From the NCBI GenBank assembly GCA_002435325.1, contig DJMJ01000042.1, forward strand, positions 55,613 to 119,612: a stretch of DNA of 64,000 nt, read 5' to 3'. The position numbers and the translations under genes are program-made. The DNA comes from Nitrospira sp. UBA6493 (GTDB lineage: Bacteria; Nitrospirota; Nitrospiria; Nitrospirales; Nitrospiraceae). Below are positions 43,529-52,833 of the stretch, piece after piece. Positions within the stretch are counted from its first letter, which is position 1, and each line of letters starts with the position of its first letter. The notes beneath the pieces are model-generated. The model saw nothing but the letters and a program-made list of their open reading frames with translations, ran no database searches and had not been told where the DNA came from.

Positions 43529-45466
43529 TTATGGCGGCTTCCCCCGCCCAGCAATCAAAGCATCGACCACAGAGGGATCAGCCAGAGTCGAGGTATCCCC
43601 CAGATCGCCCAGTTCGTTCGCCGCTATCTTGCGCAGAATACGGCGCATGATCTTTCCAGATCGGGTCTTAGGGAGGCCATTGGTCCATTGGATGACGTCG
43701 GGTTTGGCAACGGGACCAATTTCGGTACGCACCTGCTCGACAAGCGTAGCGCGTAAGGCTTCCGATGGTTCAACGCCTTCATTCAACACGACATAGGCAT
43801 AGATGCCTTGGCCCTTGATCTCATGGGGGCAACCAACGACCGAGGCTTCAGCCACATCCGGATGCTTCGACAGCGCACTCTCCAACTCGGCCGTCCCCAT
43901 ACGATGCCCGGACACATTCAACACGTCATCGACCCGTCCGGTAATCCAGTAGTAGCCGTCCGCATCCCGCCGAGCGCCGTCCTCCGTGTCATAGAGCCCG
44001 GGAAACCGGCTGAAATACGTCTTAAGATAGCGATCATGACTCCCATAAATCGTGCGCGCCAGCCCAGGCCAAGGCCGCGTGATGACCAGCCGCCCCTGAG
44101 CCGCACCTTCGAGAATCGTGCCCTTCTCGTCCACCAACGCCGGAACCACGCCGAAAAACGGCTTGGCCACCGATCCCGGTTTCAACGGCATCGCTCCCGG
44201 CAAGGGAGTCAACAGCAGACCGCCGGTTTCCGTCTGCCACCAGGTATCGACGATCGGGCAACGGCCATCCCCAACGACACGGTGAAACCATTCCCAGGAT
44301 TTTGGATCAATGGGCTCGCCAACGCTGCCCAACAACCGCAAGCTCCGGCGGCTGGTCTTTTTCACCGGCTCATCGCCTTCGGCCATTAAGGCGCGTACCG
44401 CCGTGGGCGCCGTATAAAAAATATTGACCTGATGCCGATCCACCACCTGCCAGAACCGGGAGTAGTCCGGATAATGGGGCACCCCCTCAAACAGCAGCGT
44501 AGTTGCACCATTGGCTAACGGACCATAAACAATGTAGGTATGGCCGGTGATCCAGCCTATGTCAGCGGTACACCAATACACGTCTCCCTTGTGATAATCG
44601 AACGTGTATTTATGCGTAATGGCGGCATAGACCAAGTAGCCCCCGGTTGTATGTACCAGGCCCTTGGGCTTGCCCGTTGAGCCGGAGGTATAGAGAATAA
44701 ACAACGGGTCTTCGGCGTCCATCTCCTCGACCGGGCATTCAGGTGAACTACCGGCCACCGCCTCGTGATACCAGACATCGCGCGGGCTCTTCCAAGGGAT
44801 CTCCTCGCCGCAACGTTTCACCACCAGCACCGTCTCGACCGCGGGACAATCCCTCAGCGCCAGGTCGGTCTTGGCCTTGTGGTCGATGGTCTTGCTGCCA
44901 TGTCGATACCCGTCGACCGTCACTACCAGCCGGCACCCGCTGTCCTGCACACGATGCTTGAAGGCTTCGGAAGAAAACCCGGCAAATACCACCGAATGGA
45001 TGGCGCCGATGCGGGCACAGGCAAGCATGGTGAAGACGGCTTCGGGAATCATGGGCATGTAGAGACAGACCCGGTCGCCTTTCCCGATGCCACGCCCCTT
45101 GAGCGCGTTGGCGACGCGACACACCTGTTCATGCAGATCGCGATAGGTAATCGTGCGAACCTGGCCAGGCTCGTTGCCCTCCCAGATGATCGCCGCCTGC
45201 TCGCCCCTCTCGGCAAGATGCCGATCGATGCAGTTATACGAGGCGTTCAGCCTGCCGCCTTCGAACCAGCGGATATGCCCTTTAGTGAAATCCCACGCCA
45301 AGACCTTCTTCCAGACTCCGGACCAGCTCACAAACTCTTTGGCCCGTTCACTCCAAAAACCTTCGGGGTCCTCCACCGAGTGCTGGTACATGTCCTGATA
45401 TCGTGAGTCGCTGATGTGGGCCTGCCTCAGGAAATCCTCTGGAACCGGGTACAGCTCATGGCTCAT
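43529..45466 (-). CDS. acs: acetyl-CoA synthetase (AMP-forming)
   Basis: A 645-residue enzyme activating acetate to acetyl-CoA with ATP. ATG 45466 follows GGGAGG; the frame is open another 17 codons without a better site. The AMP-binding motif is YTSGSTGKPKG, followed by WWQTETGG, the YDTEDGARRDADGYYWITGR hinge and the acetylation-site motif PKTRSGKIMRR with its catalytic Lys. Length and motifs match Acs. It provides acetate use and feeds the POR/PPS route. It is followed downstream by the small Cys-rich gene and galT. Confidence 0.97.
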   Translation of the reverse strand: MSHELYPVPEDFLRQAHISDSRYQDMYQHSVEDPEGFWSERAKEFVSWSGVWKKVLAWDFTKGHIRWFEGGRLNASYNCIDRHLAERGEQAAIIWEGNEPGQVRTITYRDLHEQVCRVANALKGRGIGKGDRVCLYMPMIPEAVFTMLACARIGAIHSVVFAGFSSEAFKHRVQDSGCRLVVTVDGYRHGSKTIDHKAKTDLALRDCPAVETVLVVKRCGEEIPWKSPRDVWYHEAVAGSSPECPVEEMDAEDPLFILYTSGSTGKPKGLVHTTGGYLVYAAITHKYTFDYHKGDVYWCTADIGWITGHTYIVYGPLANGATTLLFEGVPHYPDYSRFWQVVDRHQVNIFYTAPTAVRALMAEGDEPVKKTSRRSLRLLGSVGEPIDPKSWEWFHRVVGDGRCPIVDTWWQTETGGLLLTPLPGAMPLKPGSVAKPFFGVVPALVDEKGTILEGAAQGRLVITRPWPGLARTIYGSHDRYLKTYFSRFPGLYDTEDGARRDADGYYWITGRVDDVLNVSGHRMGTAELESALSKHPDVAEASVVGCPHEIKGQGIYAYVVLNEGVEPSEALRATLVEQVRTEIGPVAKPDVIQWTNGLPKTRSGKIMRRILRKIAANELGDLGDTSTLADPSVVDALIAGRGKPP

Positions 45467-45578
45467 CGGCATCCTCCCAAATGGACATTGCACGTCATTA
45501 TCGTCGTTTTCTGACAAGCAGCTTCATACGCCGCGCACCACGCGGATTCATCGATTCAGTATCGCCATCGCTCTGTGC

Positions 45579-46976
45579 TTACAGCCTCGACAGATCAAGC
45601 CGCTCACCAAACTCAGGCTGCATCACATGTACCTGACGTTCATCGTGCAACCGCGTTGCCAACGCCCGCATGGATTCCGGTTCGCCATGCACCAAGGCCA
45701 CCTTGGGGCGCCCCTCGAACTGCCCATACCAATCCATCAGCCCATTCTGATCGGCATGCGCGGAAAGACCGCCGATGGTATGCACTTGAGCCTTGACCTT
45801 GACCGGTTCGCCCCAGAGATGGATGTCTTCCGCGCCATCCACCAGCGCTCTTCCCCTGGTGCCGGCAGCCTGAAATCCGACGATCAGGATATGCGCATGC
45901 TCTCGCCAGGCGTTGTGTTTGAGATGATGGATAATGCGCCCGCCCGTGCACATCCCGCTGCCAGCCAGAATGATGGCGCCGGATTCCATCTTGTTGATCT
46001 CCATGGATTGCGCCGAGTGACGGCTCATGATCAAGTTAGGCATGTCGAAGGGATCACCGATCTGCTCCAGAATTTCCCTGGCGCGGGAATCGTATACCTT
46101 GTCGTACTTTCGGTAGACCCTGGTCGCCTTGATGGCCATAGGACTGTCCAGATAGATCCGCCACTCGCCCAATCCCCATTCCTGATAATGTTGCTTGAAG
46201 ACATAGAGGAGTTCTTGAGTACGCCCCACGGCGAACGTGGGAATCAGCACATTGCCCTGGCCGGCGCGAGCATGTGACAGAATCTCTCCTATCTCCTGCC
46301 ACGTAGCCTCCCACGGTTGATGCTGCCGATTCCCATAGGTGCTCTCCATGACCACCAGATCGGCTTTCCGAACCGGTTCCGGATCGCGCAAGATCGGTGC
46401 GCCCGCATGGCCAAGGTCTCCGCTAAACACAAGGACACGCTGCTGCTTGCCATCCTTCAAGTCCAGCTGAACGATGGCGGAGCCCAGGATATGCCCGGCG
46501 TCGCGGAGCATGAGCGTGACGCCGGAAAGGATTTTTCGGCTCTTCCCATACTCCAGCGCTCGAAACTGCTTATGGGCCAGACAGGCTTCCTTCTGAGTAT
46601 AGAGCGGGAAGACCGGTTTCTTTGCCTGGCGCTGACGCTTCCGGTTTTCCCAGGCGGCATCCTTCTCGTTCAGATAGCCGGCATCTTCCAGCATGATCCT
46701 GCACAGATCCGCTGTGGCCCGATGGGTAAAGATGGGGCCTTTAAACCCCTGTTTCACCAGGAGCGGCAATCGTCCTGAGTGATCCAGGTGCGCGTGGGTC
46801 AGCACCACCGCGTCAATCTCGCTCGGCTCGAACGGAAAGGGATCTCGGTTATGCTCCTCGTGCTGCGGGTTGCCCTGAATCAGTCCGCAATCCACGAGTA
46901 ACTGATGTTCGCCGACGCGCAGGAGATAGCACGAACCCGTGACTTCTCGAGTCGCTCCATAAAAATGGAGGTCCAT
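45579..46976 (-). CDS. MBL-fold beta-CASP RNA nuclease (CPSF73/Ysh1-like)
   Basis: A 465-residue protein with an N-terminal metallo-beta-lactamase domain: VLTHAHLDHSGRLP (HxHxDH metal motif), VMESTYGNR, and GDLGHAGAPILRDPEP. The beta-CASP region has SPMAIKATRVYRKY and ILAGSGMCTGGRIIHH, and the C-terminus an RMM-BL-like VHTIGGLSAHADQ. Such enzymes are endo- or 5' exonucleases of RNA. It lies 3 bases after the zinc-ribbon protein below, so the two probably function together in RNA processing. Nucleolytic polarity cannot be read from sequence. Confidence 0.9.
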   Translation of the reverse strand: MDLHFYGATREVTGSCYLLRVGEHQLLVDCGLIQGNPQHEEHNRDPFPFEPSEIDAVVLTHAHLDHSGRLPLLVKQGFKGPIFTHRATADLCRIMLEDAGYLNEKDAAWENRKRQRQAKKPVFPLYTQKEACLAHKQFRALEYGKSRKILSGVTLMLRDAGHILGSAIVQLDLKDGKQQRVLVFSGDLGHAGAPILRDPEPVRKADLVVMESTYGNRQHQPWEATWQEIGEILSHARAGQGNVLIPTFAVGRTQELLYVFKQHYQEWGLGEWRIYLDSPMAIKATRVYRKYDKVYDSRAREILEQIGDPFDMPNLIMSRHSAQSMEINKMESGAIILAGSGMCTGGRIIHHLKHNAWREHAHILIVGFQAAGTRGRALVDGAEDIHLWGEPVKVKAQVHTIGGLSAHADQNGLMDWYGQFEGRPKVALVHGEPESMRALATRLHDERQVHVMQPEFGERLDLSRL

Positions 46977-46979
46977 GCC

Positions 46980-47549
46980 CTACGCCTTCGATCGGGCTCG
47001 TTGACGAGCCTTCGTTTTCGGCTCCGGTCGTGACTCCGGCCCCTCCCATATCACCCGGACCATCATGTCGCGATGAGCCCAATGGTACGCCGCCGTTCCT
47101 TTATACGAACGCACCAGAGCCCGCCCGATCCGTTGTGCCAATCGATCGTTGGTCGTCTGTATTTCCAGATCTTTCTTGCGCCGGACGATCTTCATCACTC
47201 GATCGAGAGGATTGACCGATACGGCACGCGCTTCCACATTGGCGATCAATCCCCTGATCTCTGGCTCGTGCTCCCGCAGATCGGACCATTTCAAGGTCAC
47301 AACGCCTTCCGGATAGTCGTCCTTGATTTTCTGACAGGCTGGGCAGACGAGCTTCTTCGTGCGAGGGGACGCCGCCAGCTTGGGAGCCTGAACCTTATCG
47401 AAATGCCACCGTTTATCCACATAAATAGCCAGACATTTCCGGCAGATGGCCGGCCCTTTCGGGGCTTTCAGCATCGCGTAAGGATCTTGTTTGGGATTTT
47501 CCTTCTTCTTGTACGATGTGTCATAGCGTTTACCAAGTTTTGTACTCAT
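46980..47549 (-). CDS. BCAM0308-like zinc-ribbon RNA-associated protein
   Basis: A 189-residue basic protein with two CxxC pairs near the N-terminus (CRKC at about residue 36 and CPAC at about 70) forming a zinc ribbon. The remainder (TLKWSDLREHEPEIRGLI, RKKDLEIQTTNDRLAQRIGR) and the strongly basic tail resemble the BCAM0308 family, annotated by similarity to proteins affecting mRNA decay. It precedes the beta-CASP nuclease by 3 bases. An RNA-binding accessory to that nuclease is inferred. Confidence 0.7.
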   Translation of the reverse strand: MSTKLGKRYDTSYKKKENPKQDPYAMLKAPKGPAICRKCLAIYVDKRWHFDKVQAPKLAASPRTKKLVCPACQKIKDDYPEGVVTLKWSDLREHEPEIRGLIANVEARAVSVNPLDRVMKIVRRKKDLEIQTTNDRLAQRIGRALVRSYKGTAAYHWAHRDMMVRVIWEGPESRPEPKTKARQRARSKA

Positions 47550-47701
47550 GTGGAACTAGGCCTCCCTTCAGGTTCGTTGCCAACCATTTTTCTTCGCTAC
47601 CTGCCTCCCAGAGTTGTTCTGACCGAAATCCACAACCCTGTATCGCCTCTCCTGCATACACACAGATAGATACACCACAATCGCCCTCCTCCCCGATGCG
47701 G

Positions 47702-47863
47702 CTACGGTTGCGAAGGAATGCGTTTCGGCGGATTGATCGGCTTCCGTGGGGGCTTTGGTGGTTTCGATGGCGCTCCCGGCTGCACAGGCCGCTTCGGCGG
47801 ATTTTTAGGAATACGACGGGGAACCCGCCGATGGAGTCGCAGTGGATCCCCATCCCCACACAT
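47702..47863 (-). CDS. small proline-rich protein
   Basis: A 53-codon frame from ATG 47863, immediately preceded by GAGGAAGGA. The product is Pro/Lys/Arg-rich (PKNPPKRPVQP, PPKPPRKPINPP) with no hydrophobic segment. The frame is open farther upstream without a better site. Low complexity makes coding uncertain. The rest of 47550-48005 contains nothing I can support. Confidence 0.35.
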   Translation of the reverse strand: MCGDGDPLRLHRRVPRRIPKNPPKRPVQPGAPSKPPKPPRKPINPPKRIPSQP

Positions 47864-48005
47864 TCCTTCCTCACACACGGTTATCCTACCCTCATTCCAA
47901 ACATTCATTTCTACACCGCTCCAGCAGACATCCGACACCGAGGCATTCAGAACGAAGAAACACAGCCTCGATTGAGGCCGTACTTCCCTCAGACCTCCGT
48001 CCGAC

Positions 48006-49631
48006 CTATTTCAAGTCCTTGACCATGTCGATCGCACCGCAGGGACATTCTTCTGCGCAAAGACCGCAGCCTTTGCAGTAGTCGTAGTTGAATGCGAACC
48101 GGTTGCCCGCCCCCAGTTTGATCACGGCATTGTCCGGACAAACGGCATAGCAATTGTCGCATTCGAAGCAATTGCCGCAAGATAAACAGCGGCGCGCTTC
48201 CAGCAAGGCGGTGCCGGCATCGAGCCCTCCGACCATTTCCTCGAAGGTGGCACGCCGCCTGGCCAGTGCCAATATCGGCTGTTTCGACTGTTCCGCATCG
48301 GTGTAATACCAGCCGTTCAATCGGTCGAACGTAGCCAGTGGGTGAACCGGCGGCTTCACATACAAAGTTCCGCGCAGATACGCGTCGATGTGGCGCGCGG
48401 CTCGTTTCCCATGGCCGGTTGCCATGCTGACAGATTGCTCTCCCGGCACCATATCTCCTCCGGCAAACAGGCCCGGATGCCCGGTCATCATGCACTCATC
48501 GACTTCGATGGTGCCGTCGTCAGACACACGAATCCCCTGGATGTTCCGCAAGAAACCGGTGTCGGCCTTTTGTCCCAACGCGAGAATCACCGTGTCAGCC
48601 TCGATCGTCTCGAACCGTCCGGTAGGCTTTGGCTTCCCCTGTTCATCCATTTCCATCACCTCTACCGTCAGTTTGTCATGATCGGCCTTGGTGATCGCAC
48701 GGAGCCAGTGGAACCGCACCCCTTCCTCAGCCGCCTCAGCGACTTCTTCTTTGAAGGCGGGGGCCTGCACTGCGTCCCGGCGATAAATGATCACCGGCTC
48801 AGCCCCTAACCGCTCGGCGGTCCTGGCCACATCAATCGCGGTGTTCCCTCCGCCATAGACGGCGACTCGCCGTCCCAGCTTGTATGGAAAGGGACTTTCC
48901 ATGCGGCTCAGGAACGTGGCCGCATCGAGCATCCGTTTGGCATCGACACCGGGAATGTCAATGCGTCTGGCAAGGTGCGCACCGACCGCGAGGAATGTTG
49001 CGTGGAATCCGCCGGTCTTAATGGTCGCATCCAGATCCTCGACCCTGGTATTGAGCCTGATCGTGACCCCCATTGCCTCGATCCGTGCGACTTCGGCCTC
49101 CACAATGTTGCGCGGCAGACGATAGGCTGGAATCCCGTAGCGCATCATGCCGCCGACCTTAGCCGCAGCTTCATGAATCGTCACAGCATGGCCCATCCTC
49201 GTCAAATGATAGGCGGCCGATAATCCACTCGGTCCGGCACCGACGATTAACACGCGTTTCCCGGTCGGCGGCGCACACGGCACCTGCCACCCATGCAGAA
49301 TCGCTTGGTCACCGAGAAATCGCTCCACGGCTCGAATGCTCACGGCCTCGTCCAATTGGCCACGGTTGCAGGCCGTTTCGCAGGGGTGGTAGCAGACGCG
49401 CCCGTGAATCGCCGGCATCGGGTTGTCTTCGATCAACCGACGCCACGCCTCTTCATAGGCCCCCTCTTCCGCATGATAGAGCCAGGCTTGAATGTTCTCC
49501 CCTGCGGGACAGGCCTGATTGCAGGGCGGCAATCGATCGACATAGACCGGCTTCATCGTCCGCCAATTCCCCGTATGATTGGCCAGGCTGCTGTTTGGAT
49601 CAAGGGTGATGGCGAAGGGTTTACGGTTCAT
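48006..49631 (-). CDS. GltD-like FAD/NAD(P) oxidoreductase with C-terminal 2[4Fe-4S] ferredoxin domain
   Basis: A 541-residue protein. N-terminal iron-sulfur region (CNQACPAGENIQAWL, CYHPCETACNRGQ), two Rossmann folds (VLIVGAGPSGLSAAYHL for FAD; VAVYGGGNTAIDVART for NAD(P)), and a C-terminal bacterial ferredoxin: CLSCGNCFECDNCYAVCP, then CKGCGLCAEECPCGA. The ferredoxin module corresponds to the delta subunit of four-subunit POR complexes. It lies 9 bases after the beta gene, and I infer that it links NAD(P)H and the oxidoreductase, supplying low-potential electrons for reductive carboxylation. Which pyridine nucleotide is used is not decidable by eye. Confidence 0.88.
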   Translation of the reverse strand: MNRKPFAITLDPNSSLANHTGNWRTMKPVYVDRLPPCNQACPAGENIQAWLYHAEEGAYEEAWRRLIEDNPMPAIHGRVCYHPCETACNRGQLDEAVSIRAVERFLGDQAILHGWQVPCAPPTGKRVLIVGAGPSGLSAAYHLTRMGHAVTIHEAAAKVGGMMRYGIPAYRLPRNIVEAEVARIEAMGVTIRLNTRVEDLDATIKTGGFHATFLAVGAHLARRIDIPGVDAKRMLDAATFLSRMESPFPYKLGRRVAVYGGGNTAIDVARTAERLGAEPVIIYRRDAVQAPAFKEEVAEAAEEGVRFHWLRAITKADHDKLTVEVMEMDEQGKPKPTGRFETIEADTVILALGQKADTGFLRNIQGIRVSDDGTIEVDECMMTGHPGLFAGGDMVPGEQSVSMATGHGKRAARHIDAYLRGTLYVKPPVHPLATFDRLNGWYYTDAEQSKQPILALARRRATFEEMVGGLDAGTALLEARRCLSCGNCFECDNCYAVCPDNAVIKLGAGNRFAFNYDYCKGCGLCAEECPCGAIDMVKDLK

Positions 49632-49640
49632 ACAAAGCCT

Positions 49641-50630
49641 TTATGCCGTCAATCCGTACGTGGCAATGTTCGCGTCGGCAATCGCTTGAATGGCGGCGAT
49701 CGCGTCCGTATTCCGCGGCGGCCCGAACAGATGTTTGAAGCGGTCTTGGAGTTCCAGATACTGCTCCACCGAGACTTTGTGCCGAATCGGCATCCGGTCC
49801 ACAACCGTTCCAAATTGCGCCTCAAATAACGGAAACAATCCGGACTCCACCGCCATCCTCGCGACCTTTATGGTGTGCGCGGGGTCGGACCCCCAACCCA
49901 GCGGGCAGGGGACATGAATGTGGAGGTACCGCGCTCCCTGTACTGCCATTGCTCTGGTGACCTTCGCTTCCAGATCATGAAGATCTGCTACCGAGGCTGT
50001 GGCCACGTAGGGGATGCCGTGTGCCATGGCAATGCGAGGCAAGTTCTTCCCCGTGCTGGGCAGATTTCCAGGAGTCTCCCCGACTGCTTGAGTCGTATTT
50101 GTTCTTGCGAACGGCGGCGTGGCTCCCGAACGTTGAATACCGGTGTTCATATAGGCTTCATTGTCATAGCACAGGTACAGTACATCATCATTGCGCTCAA
50201 ACATGCCGGACAGACAGCCGAATCCGATGTCGACGGTCGCCCCGTCGCCTCCCTGGGCGATAACTTTGACATCCTCGCGGCCTTTTGCCCGCAATGCCGC
50301 GGCCACGCCGCTGGCCACCGCCGGCGCATTCCCAAAGACCGAGTGCATCCAGGGAATCTGCCAGGCGCTTTCCGGATAGGGGCTGGAAAACACTTCGAGA
50401 CAGCCGGTGGCATTGACCGCGATCAACCTATCGTGCGCCGCCCGCATTGCGGCATCGACGGCATAGCGCGCACCCAATGCTTCTCCGCATCCCTGACAGG
50501 CGCGATGGCCCGAGTTCAGAGAATTCGTGCGATCCATTCGGGATTGGACCGTCCGGGCCTCCTCGTTGAGCAAACGGTTCCCGGCCGTATAGGTCCCAGT
50601 CTGATAAAACTTGATCCGTTGCTCCGGCAT
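49641..50630 (-). CDS. porB: 2-oxoacid:ferredoxin oxidoreductase, beta (ThDP) subunit
   Basis: A 329-residue subunit with the ThDP/Mg2+ motif GGDGATVDIGFG and the four conserved cysteine ligands partly visible as CQGCGEALG and HVPCPLGW, for the [4Fe-4S] cluster. The Cys in NATGCLEVF fits as another. These match the PorB family of pyruvate:ferredoxin oxidoreductases. It joins alpha and gamma to interconvert pyruvate or 2-oxoglutarate and the acyl-CoA with ferredoxin. Spacing of 11 bases from porA with GGGAGCGACTA fits one operon. Confidence 0.92.
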   Translation of the reverse strand: MPEQRIKFYQTGTYTAGNRLLNEEARTVQSRMDRTNSLNSGHRACQGCGEALGARYAVDAAMRAAHDRLIAVNATGCLEVFSSPYPESAWQIPWMHSVFGNAPAVASGVAAALRAKGREDVKVIAQGGDGATVDIGFGCLSGMFERNDDVLYLCYDNEAYMNTGIQRSGATPPFARTNTTQAVGETPGNLPSTGKNLPRIAMAHGIPYVATASVADLHDLEAKVTRAMAVQGARYLHIHVPCPLGWGSDPAHTIKVARMAVESGLFPLFEAQFGTVVDRMPIRHKVSVEQYLELQDRFKHLFGPPRNTDAIAAIQAIADANIATYGLTA

Positions 50631-50641
50631 TAGTCGCTCCC

Positions 50642-51895
50642 TTAGACCACCTTGGTCCCGATCGCATTGACGGCACGAATCACCTGTTCGGCCATCGGTC
50701 CTGCCTGGCGCTGGTCGCGTCGTCGCATCAGTTCGTTGTCGATCACGGTCCTATTTAAATCGAGGAAGTGCGGTTCGCTCAACCGCTCCGCACGGGCATC
50801 TTGCACCATCTGCTTCAGCGATGATTTCGGGATAGACCGCCCTCCCAACCCTGCGATCACGGTATGGATAGGGATCGGCAATCCTTGGAGTGCCATTCGG
50901 ACGTCGGCGGACACGATCCCCCCCATGCCCACCGCCAGGTCTTTTTCGACGACAATGACCCGTGTAACACCTTCTAAAGTGCCACGCAGTTGCACCATCG
51001 GGAAAGGCCGATAACATCCGATTTTCACGCAGCCGACTGCGATTCCGTCGAGTCGCAATTCATCGATGGCCTCTTTGATTGTGCCGATCACCGATCCCAG
51101 TGCGACCACAGCAATGCTGGCACCCTCCATGCGATAGGGCGAGCACAACCCTCCGGAGAGACGCTGGAACTGTTGCGCAAACGCGCCCGCCACTTCCGGG
51201 ATGAGTGCAAGCGCACGGAGATATTGGTGGTGCGCCAGATATTTAACCTCGGTAAAGGCTTCCGGTCCGACCATCGCGCCGATTGAGATCGGCGCCTTCG
51301 GATCGAGCACTTGGACCGGAGAGTAGGGGGGAAGAAACGCATCGACCAGGCTTTGAGCCGGCATATCGACCGCCTCATAGGCGTGCGTGAGAATGTACCC
51401 ATCCATGCAGACCATCACCGGACAACTCAACTCCTCCGCCAGCCGGAAGGCCTGGATATGGAGATCGGCGGCTTCCTGATTTGTTTCGGCATAAAGTTGA
51501 ACCCATCCGGCATCGCGTAACGCCATGCTGTCCGAATGGTCGTTCCAGATATTAATCGGTGCACCGACTGCACGATTGGCGATGGTCATCACAATCGGAA
51601 GTCCGAGGCCAGCCGCGTTGTATACCGCTTCAGCCATAAAGAGGAGGCCTTGGCTTGTCGTGGCAGTATAAGTCCGTGCTCCCGTCGCCGAGGCTCCGAT
51701 CAAGACACTGAGCGCCGCAAATTCTGATTCCACATTCAGGTATTGGCAACGGCCGACATCGCCATGTTTGACCATACGCGACAGGCGCTCAACGATATGC
51801 GTTTGCGGTGAGATGGGATAGGCGGCGATGACCTCCGGTCGGCACAACACGACCGACTCAGCCACGGCCTGCGAACCTTCAATTTGCGCGAGCAT
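50642..51895 (-). CDS. porA: 2-oxoacid:ferredoxin oxidoreductase, alpha subunit
   Basis: A 417-residue alpha subunit. The pyrimidine-binding domain carries CRPEVIAAYPISPQTHIVER, ESEFAALSVLIGASATGART and ATTSQGLLFMAEAVYNAAGL, typical of POR alpha, and domain II carries VLDPKAPISIGAMV and the C-terminal VIAGLGGRSIPKSSL. Start ATG 51895 overlaps the gamma gene by 17 bases. The name pyruvate rather than 2-oxoglutarate is the likelier call from the VLDPKAP motif, but the substrate needs biochemical proof. Confidence 0.92.
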   Translation of the reverse strand: MLAQIEGSQAVAESVVLCRPEVIAAYPISPQTHIVERLSRMVKHGDVGRCQYLNVESEFAALSVLIGASATGARTYTATTSQGLLFMAEAVYNAAGLGLPIVMTIANRAVGAPINIWNDHSDSMALRDAGWVQLYAETNQEAADLHIQAFRLAEELSCPVMVCMDGYILTHAYEAVDMPAQSLVDAFLPPYSPVQVLDPKAPISIGAMVGPEAFTEVKYLAHHQYLRALALIPEVAGAFAQQFQRLSGGLCSPYRMEGASIAVVALGSVIGTIKEAIDELRLDGIAVGCVKIGCYRPFPMVQLRGTLEGVTRVIVVEKDLAVGMGGIVSADVRMALQGLPIPIHTVIAGLGGRSIPKSSLKQMVQDARAERLSEPHFLDLNRTVIDNELMRRRDQRQAGPMAEQVIRAVNAIGTKVV

Positions 51896-52481
51896 GGGGT
51901 GTGCCTCTCCCTGGTTCGTTCAAGCAAGCGATGACCCAATCATAGGCTTCTCTGGCGGCGGCCGCATTCGCCTCCCCTAGAGCGCCGGGAAACTTATGGC
52001 GAATCGCCGATTCGACTGACTTGAGCGTGATCCACCCTGTCATCGCAGCAAATCCACCCAGCAAAGCCGTATTCGCGATGGACCGTGTGAGATGTTTCTG
52101 CCCGATATCTGAGGCCGCCAAGGTGCACACATGTCCGTCTGGCAAGCTGCTAAGGAATTCTTCGAGCCCGATTTTGTCCAAGCTGAACCTTGAATTGAGC
52201 AAGACATATCCGGATGGTGACAGCCCCCCAAAGAGATCGACATGGTGGAGCAACGTGGGATCCTGCACGATGATGACGTCGGGATGCGTCACGGATTCGC
52301 GCGTGCGAATAGTCTTCTTGTCGATGCGGCAGAAGGCCATCACCGGAGCCCCCATCCGTTCAGAGCCAAAACTGGGAAAAGCCTGGGCCTGCTTTCCATC
52401 TGTGAACGCAGCGATCGACAGCAGCTCCGCCGCCGTGACCACGCCTTGCCCGCCCCGACCGTGAATGCGAACCGCCTGCAT
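51879..52481 (-). CDS. porG: 2-oxoacid:ferredoxin oxidoreductase, gamma subunit
   Basis: A 200-residue subunit with IHGRGGQGVVTAAELL (the CoA-proximal glycine motif of gamma domains), QAFPSFGSERMGAPVMAF and VIIVQDPTLLHHVDLF. It is the first por gene, with GGGAG 9 bases before ATG 52481. It overlaps porA at its 3' end. The dksA/traR-like sequence ends only 4 bases upstream, so that sequence may be co-transcribed with the por operon. Confidence 0.92.
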   Translation of the reverse strand: MQAVRIHGRGGQGVVTAAELLSIAAFTDGKQAQAFPSFGSERMGAPVMAFCRIDKKTIRTRESVTHPDVIIVQDPTLLHHVDLFGGLSPSGYVLLNSRFSLDKIGLEEFLSSLPDGHVCTLAASDIGQKHLTRSIANTALLGGFAAMTGWITLKSVESAIRHKFPGALGEANAAAAREAYDWVIACLNEPGRGTPHARAN

Positions 52482-52485
52482 CTAA

Positions 52486-52833
52486 TTATGCTCCCGCAAC
52501 CTCTCTTGCCTGGGCGCAGACGACACAGAGCGTCGTCGCCGGCAGCGCCAGCAATCGACCCTCAGGGATGTCGCCGCGGCACTGCTCACAAAAGCCATAC
52601 TGCCCCGCGCTGAGCCTGACCAACGCCTGATCGATCGCCTCAATCTCCGCCTTGAGCCTTGCATCTATCTGGTCAAGAAACCGGACCAGCTTCTCCTGCT
52701 GACCGCGCTCTTGAACTTCCGACTCAATGTCGGTTTCTAACTACAACAACTCATCCCCTGTTTTCGCCGCCCGACGAAACAGCACCTTCCGTTCTTCGAT
52801 CAATTGCCTGCGGACTTGTTCCAAATCATGCAT
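52486..52833 (-). pseudogene. DksA/TraR-family C4 zinc-finger protein interrupted by an in-frame amber codon
   Basis: ATG 52833 (GGAG, 9 bases upstream) begins MHDLEQVRRQLIEERKVLF, a DksA-type coiled-coil start. After 30 codons comes TAG (52741-52743), and the same frame continues through LETDIESEVQERGQQEK to GQYGFCEQCRGDIPEGRLL and TLCVVCAQ, ending at TAA 52486-52488. The cysteines form the canonical Cx2C-x17-Cx2C finger. Total length without the stop would be 114 residues, normal for the short TraR/DksA type. No alternative start lies close after the amber. Homologues bind RNA polymerase in the stringent response. Likely a nonsense mutation, a consensus error or readthrough. Confidence 0.8.

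Noticed and set aside
47718..47975. glycine-rich plus-strand frame
   Set aside because: It mirrors the Pro-rich frame on the other strand and has no ribosome site.
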